Of a stretch of DNA of 9,113 bases, positions 1-7,583 are shown one piece after another. The stretch is taken from positions 1 through 9,113 of the forward strand of contig JACNJI010000487.1 of assembly GCA_014382645.1 (NCBI GenBank), given 5' to 3'. The position numbers and the translations under genes were made by a program. Within the stretch, counting starts at the first letter, position 1. Each line of letters starts with the position of its first letter. The DNA comes from Verrucomicrobiota bacterium. GTDB lineage: Bacteria; Verrucomicrobiota; Verrucomicrobiia; Opitutales; Seribacteraceae. The notes under the pieces were generated by a model. It did no database searches, was not told where the DNA came from, and saw only the letters and a program-made list of their open reading frames with translations.

Positions 1-2
1 CC

Positions 3-902
3 CAACTTGATCGACCCAAGGCCGAGGCCGCGATAGACCGTCTGTCCGACCTTAATCCTCATGTCGCCCTTCAGCCCCATGTCGAGCGCTTTTCCCCTGA
101 AAATGCGGAACGTCTTCTTTCCGACTATGACTTGGTGCTCGACGGTACCGATAACTTTCCCACCCGCTACTTGGTGAACGACGCCTGCGTAAAGTTTGGA
201 AAACCACTCTGCTTTGGATCCATTTTTAAATTCGAGGGCCAAGTCAGCGTCTTTAACTACAAAGGTGGTCCGACCTACCGTTGCCTGTTTCCTAAGAGCC
301 CCAATCCCAAGGATGTTCCCAACTGCGCGGAAATCGGTGTTATGGGAGTGCTTCCGGGCATTATTGGTAGTCTTCAGGCATTGGAAGCGATTAAGATTCT
401 TTCCGGAGTCGGCGAGGTTTTGTCCGGCAAGCTCTTGCTATTTGACGCGCTTACGATGCGAAGCAGTCTCGTGAATTTCACTCTCAATCCGGCCAATCTA
501 AACATTGGTGAGCTAAAGGAAATCGATTTTTCCTGCGAAGTTCCCCAAGCTTCCGCCGACGATGAGATTCGGCAGGTTTTTCCTGATGAATTGCGTACTC
601 GTCTCGCAGGTGAAGCATCTCCCCTTCTTCTCGATGTGCGAGAGCCTTGGGAGATGGAAATCTGTCGGATCGAAGGTGCCGTTTCTCTTCCCCTTAGTCA
701 TTTACGGCAACCCCCACCTGTGGACCTTCCTCCCGAATTGTCATCTGATAAAAGAGTCGTGGTTTACTGCAAGGCAGGAGTTCGCAGTATGATGGCCTGC
801 GACATTCTTCGTCAAAACTACGGCATCGCAAAGGTCGAAAACTTGGTCGGTGGTATAGATCTATGGTCCGCAGAAGTGGATCCGGATATGCCGCGTTATT
901 GA
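3..902 (+). CDS. ThiF/MoeB/HesA-type sulfur-carrier adenylyltransferase with C-terminal rhodanese domain (5' partial)
   Basis: The reading frame is open from the window edge, so the N terminus with the GxGGLG nucleotide-binding loop lies upstream. The visible part starts in the E1-like fold (QLDRPKAEAAIDRLSDLNP) and continues with DGTDNFPTRYLVNDAC, the YRCLFP loop and NCAEIGVMGVLPGIIGSLQA. The cysteine of NCAEIGV (bases 324-326) matches the family's active-site cysteine. From about base 580 a rhodanese domain follows, with LLLDVREPWE and the loop YCKAGVRS; its cysteine at 768-770 would carry persulfide. Family knowledge: such fusions adenylate the C-terminal glycine of a ThiS/MoaD-like carrier and pass sulfur to it. 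Three of the four cysteines that bind structural zinc in MoeB are absent (TYRC for CYRC; NLNIG where CPxCG is expected). The next gene is thiD, which favours a thiamine (ThiF) role, but molybdopterin MoeB function cannot be excluded. Confidence 0.93.
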   Translation, partial: QLDRPKAEAAIDRLSDLNPHVALQPHVERFSPENAERLLSDYDLVLDGTDNFPTRYLVNDACVKFGKPLCFGSIFKFEGQVSVFNYKGGPTYRCLFPKSPNPKDVPNCAEIGVMGVLPGIIGSLQALEAIKILSGVGEVLSGKLLLFDALTMRSSLVNFTLNPANLNIGELKEIDFSCEVPQASADDEIRQVFPDELRTRLAGEASPLLLDVREPWEMEICRIEGAVSLPLSHLRQPPPVDLPPELSSDKRVVVYCKAGVRSMMACDILRQNYGIAKVENLVGGIDLWSAEVDPDMPRY

Positions 903-911
903 GATCTTTTG

Positions 912-1667
912 ATGCCAACCGTCCTGATTGTCTCCGGCTCCGACAGTTCCTGTGGTGCCGGGCTTTCGGCCGACTTGGAAGTAGTTCAAATCATGGGATG
1001 CCAGCCTTTGCTCGCAGTTTCCGCAATTACCGCCCAGACCGACCATAAGTTTCTGTCCTTACAGCCGGTTGCCTCTTCTGTCTTTAAGGATCAGTTGGAA
1101 GCCGCTTGGGATCATTCGGGCGGCCATGTGTCTGCCGTGAAAATCGGGATGTTGCCTAACGAATCCATCGTCGAAATGTTGACCGAATTCCTACAACAAA
1201 AGAATTGTCCCAACGTCGTTCTAGATCCGCTCCTTAAATCCACTTCGGGCGGAAACTTGGCGGAGGAATCAAGCGTTTCGAAAAGAAGTCGCAGCCTTTT
1301 CCCTTTGGCCACCCTTGTCACGCCGAACATACCCGAGGCTTGCAGCCTAACGGGGCTTTCTTGCCTCTCGAAGCAGGATCTGCACGCCCTCGCCAGTGCG
1401 ATTGTGGATCTTGGTGCTGCCGCCGTACTGGTTAAAGGCGGCCACCTTGAGGGTAGCGAATGCGTGGATTATTTGCTGAAAAAAGGAGAACTTCAGGGGC
1501 AACAGTTTTGCCAAGCACGGTTGCCCATACCTTCCATTCGAGGGACGGGCTGCAGGTTGGCTTCGGCCATCGCGGCAAGACTCTCTCTCGGAGACGATCT
1601 TAGGCAAGCTGTGGATAATGCGCGAAGTTACCTCTTCACTCATTTCGAGAAGCAATATAGTTCGTGA
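912..1667 (+). CDS. thiD: Hydroxymethylpyrimidine/phosphomethylpyrimidine kinase
   Basis: Predicted cytosolic kinase of 251 residues that phosphorylates HMP to HMP-P and HMP-PP for thiamine synthesis. Seen: an N-terminal ribokinase-fold motif GSDSSCGAGLSADL (residues 9-22), ITAQTD (39-44) with the glutamine expected to contact the pyrimidine, VKIGML (76-81), VVLDPLL (102-108), VTPNIPEA (136-143), VKGGH (174-178) and the anion-hole motif GTGC at 211-214 followed by RLASAIAA. Cys214 corresponds to the family's conserved cysteine. It is a little shorter than the usual 260-270 residues and ends soon after the last helix. I chose ATG at 912 over the adjacent TTG at 909; a weak GAG lies at 901-903. 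It starts nine bases after the adenylyltransferase stop, so the two are probably cotranscribed. Its 3' end overlaps the convergent EI24-like gene by 32 bases. Oddity: a cysteine replaces a glycine in the N-terminal glycine-rich loop. Confidence 0.92.
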   Translation: MPTVLIVSGSDSSCGAGLSADLEVVQIMGCQPLLAVSAITAQTDHKFLSLQPVASSVFKDQLEAAWDHSGGHVSAVKIGMLPNESIVEMLTEFLQQKNCPNVVLDPLLKSTSGGNLAEESSVSKRSRSLFPLATLVTPNIPEACSLTGLSCLSKQDLHALASAIVDLGAAAVLVKGGHLEGSECVDYLLKKGELQGQQFCQARLPIPSIRGTGCRLASAIAARLSLGDDLRQAVDNARSYLFTHFEKQYSS

Positions 1668-2319
1668 ATGCAGCCGCCGATATGACGGGAGCAACAAAGT
1701 TCAGAACTGGAACAAGAAAAAGAGCGGCAGTAGCGGTACCGAATATAGTTCGCTTTAGAGGGGCTAGGCGGTCTTCCGTCTGGAAACGAACGGCGATGAT
1801 ATCCTCGTATTCCTTTCCGAATAGATAACCGTTGGCGATCAACTGGACGATCAGACCAAGTGGTGGAAGAAACCATCCGATCAAAACGATGGGAAGGATG
1901 AGAGCGTTCAATGAAAGCGAAAGGCCAAGGAATCGGGTAGACGCCCAGCTTGACTTGGATAAGGAGGGGGGCGGCTCTAGTTGAATGGTAGGGTGGTTTT
2001 TATCTCGGGTAGCCGTAACGACATCGTCAAGAAAAAGCCCTAGAAAAGCAGTCTGAACCGAACCAAAGGCAAAGAAAAGTACGACTAACATTATGAGAAT
2101 TCCGAGAACCCTAAGGCTCCATTCAATGGTGTCCATCCACCAACTGTCGCCACCCTCCAGCCATGAGAGTAAAGCTTGGTTTAACCATTCGAACCCGAGG
2201 TATCCTAAGGGAAGAGCAATCAATGCGACAACCAGTGACAATCCAAGAGAATAGAGCAGTGGTTTGATGAAACGGGAGTCGTTCAACTGTCCGAATGCCA
2301 TGATGAAACTGGCTAGCAT
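1636..2319 (-). CDS. EI24/CysZ-family integral membrane protein
   Basis: Protein of about 227 residues with hydrophobic spans near residues 20-41, 69-97, 130-168 (probably two segments) and 192-215, so it sits in the inner membrane. The C-terminal signature NGYLFGKEYEDIIAVR (163-178), followed by a charged stretch, a hydrophobic segment and PVLNFVAPV (204-212), matches the EI24 domain family, which includes the bacterial sulfate transporter CysZ. No sulfur-assimilation (cys) gene is visible nearby, so sulfate transport is not supported by context. I call it EI24-domain protein only. Start: ATG at 2319-2317, with a GTG immediately upstream at 2322-2320; the downstream ATG at 2301-2299 is also possible. 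No strong Shine-Dalgarno is visible. It is transcribed away from parE, from the shared intergenic region, and ends inside the 3' end of thiD. Confidence 0.85.
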   Translation of the reverse strand: MLASFIMAFGQLNDSRFIKPLLYSLGLSLVVALIALPLGYLGFEWLNQALLSWLEGGDSWWMDTIEWSLRVLGILIMLVVLFFAFGSVQTAFLGLFLDDVVTATRDKNHPTIQLEPPPSLSKSSWASTRFLGLSLSLNALILPIVLIGWFLPPLGLIVQLIANGYLFGKEYEDIIAVRFQTEDRLAPLKRTIFGTATAALFLVPVLNFVAPVISAAAFTNYIASRNE

Positions 2320-2358
2320 CACTCTACAACAATCCTTGGAATTGCTCCTGGCAAGAGG

Positions 2359-2391
2359 GTTTTTCGAGAATTATTCTGAAAAACTCTTTTT
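2359..2391 (+). promoter_or_regulatory. Nested inverted repeat with trailing T-run in the parE leader region
   Basis: The left arm reads GTTTTTC-G-AGAAT (2359-2371), then one central T (2372), then the right arm ATTCTGAAAAAC (2373-2384). All 12 positions of the right arm pair with the left arm, interrupted only by one extra G at 2366. On the plus strand it is followed by TC and five T residues (2387-2391). As DNA it could be an operator between the divergent EI24-like and parE genes. As RNA it could form an AU-rich hairpin plus U-run, resembling a weak intrinsic terminator or attenuator in the parE leader. Function is inferred; the symmetry is directly visible. Confidence 0.5.
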
Positions 2392-2395
2392 CTCG

Positions 2396-2426
2396 TGGAC
2401 AAGTGCAACGATCCTCTCCATAGAAT
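2396..2426 (+). promoter_or_regulatory. Possible sigma-70 type promoter for parE
   Basis: TGGACA (2396-2401, five of six matches to TTGACA) and TAGAAT (2421-2426, five of six matches to TATAAT) are separated by 19 bases, which is two longer than optimal. It would start transcription about 20-30 bases upstream of parE, downstream of the nested inverted repeat. Weak matches like this occur by chance, so this is a candidate only. A weaker pair on the other strand (TTGTCC with CAGAAT, overlapping the inverted repeat) could serve the EI24-like gene. Confidence 0.25.
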
Positions 2427-2462
2427 TTTACCCCGTGGAAGGTCTTGTGACCAGTGGTGGAA

Positions 2463-4379
2463 ATGGTTGATCATAATTACACGGCGGACAGCGTTCAATC
2501 GCTTGATTGGAAGGATCATATCCGGATGCGCCCTGGTATGTACATCGGGAAACTTGGAGATGGTTCGTCCGACGACGATGGCATTTACGTATTGCTCAAG
2601 GAAGTGCTCGATAATTCCGTCGACGAGTATGTCATGGGTTTTGGCAAGACGATCGATGTCGAGTGTGACGGCCAAACGGTGATCGTGCGGGATTACGGAC
2701 GCGGTGTCCCGCTCGAAAAATTGATGGTTTGTGCTTCCAAGATTAACACGGGCGCCAAATACGATTCCAAGGCTTTTAAGAAATCCGTTGGATTGAATGG
2801 CGTTGGAATCAAGGCCGTGAACGCTCTTTCTTCGAGTTTTGATATCCAATCCTTTCGAGAAGGTGATACTCGCAGGATAGAATTCGTTCGTGGTGACACT
2901 ACCTCTGAGGATCGTAAGAACAAAAAGACGAAGGAGGGAAATGGGACTAGCATATGTTTCACTCCCGATGGAGACTTGTTCAAGAAATACCGGTTCCGTA
3001 ACCAGTACGCGGAACGCATGATGCGTTATTATTCCTACTTGAACAAGGGGCTTACACTCAAGTACAACGGAACGCGGTTTCGTTCGAAGGATGGACTGAA
3101 GGACTTGCTCCAGGAAAACCTGTCCGAAGAGCCTCTTTATCCCATCATTCATTTGGAAGGGGAAGATATCGAGGTCGCTTTCACGCACTTGGATCAATAC
3201 GGAGAAGACTATTTTTCCTTTGTCAACGGTCAGCATACTACCCAAGGGGGAACCCATCAGGCGGCTTTTCGGGAGGTTATAGTTAAGACTGTTCGAGAGT
3301 TTACCAAGAAAAATCACGAAGCTGGAGATATTCGAGGTGGAATCGTTGCCGCCGTCAGCATAAAGGTGGAGGAACCAATCTTCGAGTCGCAGACGAAAAC
3401 GAAACTTGGATCTCTAACCGTTGCTCCCGAAGGAGAGAGCGTTCGGCTCTTCATCGGTAATTTCCTCAAGCAGAAGCTTGACAACTACCTACACAAGAAT
3501 CCCGAGACTGCGGAGGCTCTTCTTGAAAAAATCAACCGGAGTGAGCACGAGAGAAAGGAACTCAAGGGGATTCAGAAGCTAGCCCGCGAACGTTCCAAGA
3601 AGAGCAAGGTTCACAACCGCAAGTTACGAGATTGCCGAAGCCATTTAAATACCAAGGATAAGAAACGCTTTGATTCGACTCTCTTCATCACTGAGGGCGA
3701 TTCCGCCAGCGGTTCTATCACCAAGGCTCGTGACGTTACGACACAGGCAGTATTCAGTTTGAAGGGAAAACCCCTGAATTCATTCGGACTCACCAGAAAG
3801 GTGGTCTACGAGAATGAGGAGTTCAATCTCGTCCAAGCTGCTCTAGGTATCGAGGAGGATCTCGAGAACCTTCGCTACAACAAAGTGGTGATCGCCACTG
3901 ACGCGGATGTTGACGGCATGCACATAAGGTTGCTTCTTATAACTTTCTTTCTTCAATTCTTCCCCGAATTAATCCGCGAGGGACACTTGTTCGTTCTCCA
4001 GACGCCGCTCTTTCGGGTGCGGAACAAGAAAACCACCCTTTACTGTTACGACGAGGTCGAGCGCGAGGTGGCGATGAAACAATTGGGGCGGAATCCCGAA
4101 ATCACTCGATTCAAGGGACTAGGCGAAATTTCACCAGACGAATTCAAGCATTTCATTGCCGAAGACATTAGGTTGGATCCCGTCCGCCTTGACGCCAACG
4201 AGTCAATAAAAGAAATGCTCAAGTTCTTTATGGGAAAAAATACTCCCGAACGCCAACAATACATCATCCGAAATCTTCGTTTCGAGCACGATATCTTAGA
4301 AGAGGATAAGAAGATTGATGCGGCACATTTGCCCGATTCGGTGGATGATGCCGATGTTTCAGCCAGTCAGGCGGCTTAG
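2463..4379 (+). CDS. parE: DNA topoisomerase IV subunit B (ATPase/TOPRIM subunit)
   Basis: Protein of 638 residues, the usual ParE length (gyrase B is often longer). With ParC it forms a type IIA topoisomerase that decatenates daughter chromosomes using ATP. Seen in order: GHKL ATPase with general-base Glu47 and Mg ligand Asn51 in [16 protein letters not shown] (77-83); the ATP lid [14 protein letters not shown] (110-123); the transducer lysine Lys312 in QTKTKLGS; a TOPRIM domain with EGDSASGS (Glu411) and DADVDG (480-485) as metal ligands; and the C-terminal [23 protein letters not shown] and DADVDGMH point to the Bacteroidota/Verrucomicrobiota ParE-like branch rather than GyrB. Start: GTG 2454, GTG 2457 and ATG 2463 are in frame. 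I prefer ATG because the protein then begins close to [11 protein letters not shown], but GGAAGG at 2437-2442 is better spaced for the GTGs. parC follows 41 bases downstream. The last 20 or so residues are an acidic, alanine-rich tail. Confidence 0.95.
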   Translation: MVDHNYTADSVQSLDWKDHIRMRPGMYIGKLGDGSSDDDGIYVLLKEVLDNSVDEYVMGFGKTIDVECDGQTVIVRDYGRGVPLEKLMVCASKINTGAKYDSKAFKKSVGLNGVGIKAVNALSSSFDIQSFREGDTRRIEFVRGDTTSEDRKNKKTKEGNGTSICFTPDGDLFKKYRFRNQYAERMMRYYSYLNKGLTLKYNGTRFRSKDGLKDLLQENLSEEPLYPIIHLEGEDIEVAFTHLDQYGEDYFSFVNGQHTTQGGTHQAAFREVIVKTVREFTKKNHEAGDIRGGIVAAVSIKVEEPIFESQTKTKLGSLTVAPEGESVRLFIGNFLKQKLDNYLHKNPETAEALLEKINRSEHERKELKGIQKLARERSKKSKVHNRKLRDCRSHLNTKDKKRFDSTLFITEGDSASGSITKARDVTTQAVFSLKGKPLNSFGLTRKVVYENEEFNLVQAALGIEEDLENLRYNKVVIATDADVDGMHIRLLLITFFLQFFPELIREGHLFVLQTPLFRVRNKKTTLYCYDEVEREVAMKQLGRNPEITRFKGLGEISPDEFKHFIAEDIRLDPVRLDANESIKEMLKFFMGKNTPERQQYIIRNLRFEHDILEEDKKIDAAHLPDSVDDADVSASQAA

Positions 4380-4420
4380 CATGTTATCTTTGTTACCGCG
4401 GTTCAGCAGTATTTGATTTC

Positions 4421-6838
4421 ATGTCGAATCAAGACGAGGAAGGCAATCAGAAGGAAGATCCGAAGACGGAGGATTCTTCTGTCGAGGAGACTGTCGACGG
4501 TGGCTCCGAAGCAGATCCAACTGCCTCCGGGGAAGAAGGTGAGGAGGCATCCGAAAAAGAATCGGTCGAATTGACTGTTCAAGACGGTGGTAAGTTCGAC
4601 CCCGAAGCTCTGCTTAACGGCAATGGTTCTAATGGAAACGGTCGTGGCGACGACGGTATTTACGTTGATGACATGTATGGCGATTGGTTTCTCGACTACG
4701 CTTCCTATGTTATTCTCGAACGTGCCGTACCACATGCTGACGATGGGTTGAAACCCGTTCAACGTCGTATTCTTCACTCCATGCGGGAAATGGAGGACGG
4801 ACGCTACAACAAGGTGGCCAATGTTATTGGCAACACCATGAAGTATCATCCACACGGCGACGCTTCCATTGGCGACGCCATGGTGCAAATCGGGCAAAAG
4901 GAACTCCTTATCGATACGCAGGGCAACTGGGGTAATGTTCTGACGGGGGATTCCGCGGCCGCTTCCCGTTACATAGAGGCCCGACTGACTCCTTTTGCTC
5001 TAGAGGTTATATTTAGCCCCAAGGTTACTGAATGGGCTTCTTCCTATGATGGGCGAAACCGGGAGCCGGTTACTTTTCCCGTTAAGTTCCCGCTACTTCT
5101 GGCTCAAGGAGCCGAAGGGATCGCCGTTGGACTCTCCACTAAAATCCTTCCTCACAACTTCAATGAGATTCTCGATGCTCTGATAGAGGTTCTTCGCAAG
5201 AACCCCATATCCATTTTACCTGACTTTGCTCAAGGCGGAATCGCGGATTGTACGGATTATAATGGAGGCGCCAGAGGGGGCAGACTTCGAGTGAGAGCTT
5301 GCTTTGAAATAGTCAAAAAACACCTCCTGAAAATTACCGAGATTCCCTTCGGTACAACGACTACCAGCTTGATTGACTCCATCCTTTCCGCCAACGATAA
5401 GGGAAAGATAAAAGTGTCCAAGGTCGAAGACAACACCGCGGATGTCGTGGAGATTCTGGTTTATCTCCCTTCCACCGTCAGTGCGGAGGAAGCTTTGCCT
5501 GCGCTTTATGCTTTTACCGATTGCGAAGTCAGCATTGCTCCCAATGCCTGCGTCATTCACGACAATCATCCCCAATTCCTCTCCGTAAACGAGTTGTTGG
5601 TTACTGCCGCCGAACGGGCTCGAGATCTCTTGCGTCAAGAACTCGAGATCCGATTGTCCGAACTTCAGGAAAAGTGGCACTTCGCGTCTCTGGAGAAAAT
5701 ATTCATCGAAAAGCGCATTTACCGGGACATTGAGAAGGAAGAAACATGGGAAGGCGTCCTTTCCGCCGTAGACAAGGGTCTGAAGCCTTACAAGAAACTC
5801 TTTCATCGAGAGATTACTCAGGATGACATCGTTCGTCTCCTCGAAATTCGCATCAAGCGTATCTCCAAGTATGATGCGTTTAGGGCAGACGAACAAATCA
5901 AGGCCTTTGAAGACGACATCGAGGAAGTTGAAAAGAGTCTCTCCCAACTCACCAAATACGCCATTCGATACTTCAGGGAACTGAAGACGAAATACGGAAA
6001 AGGGCGGGAACGGCGTACGGAAATTTCTCGGGGAGAAGATGGAAAACTTGTCGCTTTTGATCGTATCGTCGCTTCCAATGTAGTGGTTGCCAACGAGACT
6101 CTCTACTTAAATCGAAAGGATGGATTCGCCGGTTACAGTCTCAAGAAGGACGAAGCTATTGAGAAATGCTCGACCATGGATGACGTTGTCGTTATTGGCA
6201 AGGACGGCGTTATGAAAGTGATGAAGATCGCGGACAAAATGTTTGTCGACAAATCGCCCTTGCGTGTCGCCATTTTCCGAAGAGGTGAAAAGACCACCTA
6301 CAATATGGCCTATAGAGATGGTGCCAGCGGTCGACTTTACGCAAAGAAGTTTGAGATCGGTGGAGTGACTAGGGACAAAGAGTACAATTTGTTCAAACTG
6401 CACTCAAGGTCACGAGTTTTCTTTTTTGCCGTTCATAAAACCCCTGATCTCGACAGCAAGATATTAGTCCATCTGGACCCGACTTTGAAACGGATAAAAG
6501 AGATGACGATCGAGTTCGACTTCAGTTGGCTCGAGCTTCAAGGACGTTCGGTAAAAGGATCTACTCTTACCTCTCACAAGGTCGATCGTGTTGTCAATGC
6601 GCCGAAATCGGATGATGCCGAAGAGGAGTCTGCAGCTTCCAACAAAGTTGCCGACGGCAATGTCTCTCCGAAGTCCAATGAAAAACCTGCTGAGGAAGTT
6701 GAGTCGATGCGCGAAAGCAAACCCGCCGGTTCTTCGCCCGTCAACCGGTTGCCTGAGGCAAAGGATATAGAGGAACCCGAAAGACAAGGCAGTCCGAACA
6801 AGTTCGAATCGGATGGGCAAGCTACACTCGACATCTAG
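4421..6838 (+). CDS. parC: DNA topoisomerase IV subunit A (cleavage/religation subunit)
   Basis: Protein of 805 residues, partner of the upstream ParE. Domain order: an acidic low-complexity extension (about 1-77) with an Asn/Gly linker NGNGSNGNG (66-74); the breakage-reunion core from YVDDMYGDWFLDYASYVI (81-98); KPVQRRIL (111-118); the winged-helix region KYHPHGDASIGDAM (141-154); catalytic Tyr184 in ASRYIEARL; the tower and a coiled-coil rich in charged residues (about 395-525); a reduced beta-pinwheel C-terminal domain (about 540-725), with blade-like repeats at LYLNRKDGF, VVVIGKDGVMKV and a last GRSVKGSTLTSHKV resembling a GyrA-box; then an acidic Ser/Pro tail (about 727-805). ParC rather than GyrA is supported by pairing with ParE and the degenerate pinwheel. 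The residue equivalent to E. coli GyrA Ser83 is Ala148; the Asp87 equivalent is Asp152. ATG 4421 has no visible Shine-Dalgarno; the acidic extension has ordinary codon use, so I keep this start. Confidence 0.94.
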   Translation: MSNQDEEGNQKEDPKTEDSSVEETVDGGSEADPTASGEEGEEASEKESVELTVQDGGKFDPEALLNGNGSNGNGRGDDGIYVDDMYGDWFLDYASYVILERAVPHADDGLKPVQRRILHSMREMEDGRYNKVANVIGNTMKYHPHGDASIGDAMVQIGQKELLIDTQGNWGNVLTGDSAAASRYIEARLTPFALEVIFSPKVTEWASSYDGRNREPVTFPVKFPLLLAQGAEGIAVGLSTKILPHNFNEILDALIEVLRKNPISILPDFAQGGIADCTDYNGGARGGRLRVRACFEIVKKHLLKITEIPFGTTTTSLIDSILSANDKGKIKVSKVEDNTADVVEILVYLPSTVSAEEALPALYAFTDCEVSIAPNACVIHDNHPQFLSVNELLVTAAERARDLLRQELEIRLSELQEKWHFASLEKIFIEKRIYRDIEKEETWEGVLSAVDKGLKPYKKLFHREITQDDIVRLLEIRIKRISKYDAFRADEQIKAFEDDIEEVEKSLSQLTKYAIRYFRELKTKYGKGRERRTEISRGEDGKLVAFDRIVASNVVVANETLYLNRKDGFAGYSLKKDEAIEKCSTMDDVVVIGKDGVMKVMKIADKMFVDKSPLRVAIFRRGEKTTYNMAYRDGASGRLYAKKFEIGGVTRDKEYNLFKLHSRSRVFFFAVHKTPDLDSKILVHLDPTLKRIKEMTIEFDFSWLELQGRSVKGSTLTSHKVDRVVNAPKSDDAEEESAASNKVADGNVSPKSNEKPAEEVESMRESKPAGSSPVNRLPEAKDIEEPERQGSPNKFESDGQATLDI

Positions 6839-6877
6839 CCTCTCGGCTTTCTCTCGATCTTAATCGTCATACTGCTC

Positions 6878-7546
6878 GTGAGTCTTTCTTCCGAGGAAAT
6901 CTACCGTAAACTGTTGCATGGCTTTGCATTGATTTTGCCGGCTGCCATTTTTTATGGGCCGGATATGCTTGGGTTACGCCCGCATCCCATAGACCAGACA
7001 ATCATTTCTTTATACCTCGGAGTTGTGCTGGTTTTCTCTCTTTCCATAGAAGCCCTGCGCTTACGAAAATCTTCGTTTAGTAGGATTTTCAATCTTTGCT
7101 TCGGTTCCATGCTTCGTTCGGAGGAAGCGAAGCAATTGACGGGAGCTACTTACATCTTTGCCGGTTCATTCTTCTGTAGCCTTATGGCAATAAATGGAAG
7201 GGTTGCCGCGGCATCCGCGTTTCTAGCTCTCACTCTGTTCATTCTTGGAGATGCGGCAGCGGCTCTTGTGGGAAAGTCTTTAGGTCGTACGCGTATTGGT
7301 GGTAAGACTCTTGAGGGTGCACTAGGATGTTTTACCTTGTGTTTTCTTCTCTCGTTCGGAGTGTTCCCTATTTTGCCTGATTTCACTTCGGTATGGGGTG
7401 AAATCTTCTGGACTGATGCCTTTTTCCTTTCTGCTATGGTCGCGATTCTCGAGCTTTTTCCAGTTCGAGTCGGAAAAACCATCCTGAACGACAATCTTTA
7501 TGTCCCCGCAATTACTACCCTTGCCGCTATCGTGATGGGAGGTTGA
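6878..7546 (+). CDS. CTP-dependent lipid kinase-like membrane protein (dolichol/phytol/diacylglycerol kinase family)
   Basis: Polytopic membrane protein of 222 residues related to the phosphatidate cytidylyltransferase superfamily (SEC59/VTE5/DGK1 branch). Seen: N-terminal EIYRKLLHGFALILP (7-21) with the RK..H motif; LRSEEAKQLTGATY (79-92); GDAAAALVGKSLG (124-136) followed by GGKTLEGALGCF (141-152), the family's nucleotide/metal motif; and ELFP (192-195) with NDNLYVP (204-210). About six hydrophobic segments. Known members use CTP to phosphorylate a lipid alcohol such as dolichol, phytol or diacylglycerol; the substrate here cannot be told. The start is GTG 6878: no ATG, GTG or TTG occurs in frame between the parC stop at 6836-6838 and this codon, and the RK..H motif follows nine residues later. 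No clear Shine-Dalgarno. It lies 39 bases after parC in the same frame and direction, so cotranscription is likely. Confidence 0.85.
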   Translation: MSLSSEEIYRKLLHGFALILPAAIFYGPDMLGLRPHPIDQTIISLYLGVVLVFSLSIEALRLRKSSFSRIFNLCFGSMLRSEEAKQLTGATYIFAGSFFCSLMAINGRVAAASAFLALTLFILGDAAAALVGKSLGRTRIGGKTLEGALGCFTLCFLLSFGVFPILPDFTSVWGEIFWTDAFFLSAMVAILELFPVRVGKTILNDNLYVPAITTLAAIVMGG

Positions 7547-7583
7547 TTCTTCGCTAGGAACGCTAAGTGCTAGGTATTATTTT

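Noticed and set aside
2319..3317. A 332-residue minus-strand frame opposite parE
   Set aside because: It is codon-aligned antisense to a strongly conserved ATPase domain and has no family motif of its own.
4395..4402. ACCGCGGT palindrome between parE and parC
   Set aside because: An eight-base palindrome is expected by chance at this scale and has no flanking T-run or second site.
5216..5947. A 243-residue minus-strand frame opposite parC
   Set aside because: Antisense to the conserved breakage-reunion core; no independent signal of coding.
2463..6838. Annotation of the two topoisomerase genes as gyrB and gyrA
   Set aside because: ParE length, the [11 protein letters not shown] and DADVDGMH variants, direct parE-parC adjacency and the reduced, degenerate pinwheel favour topoisomerase IV. 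A phylogenetic tree with the genome's other type IIA pair would settle it.
7553..7574. Three related hexamers GCTAGG, GCTAAG, GCTAGG in the gap before the hydrolase gene
   Set aside because: They are too short and irregularly spaced (starts 9 and 7 bases apart) to distinguish from chance; the last copy also supplies the AGGT that may serve as ribosome-binding site.
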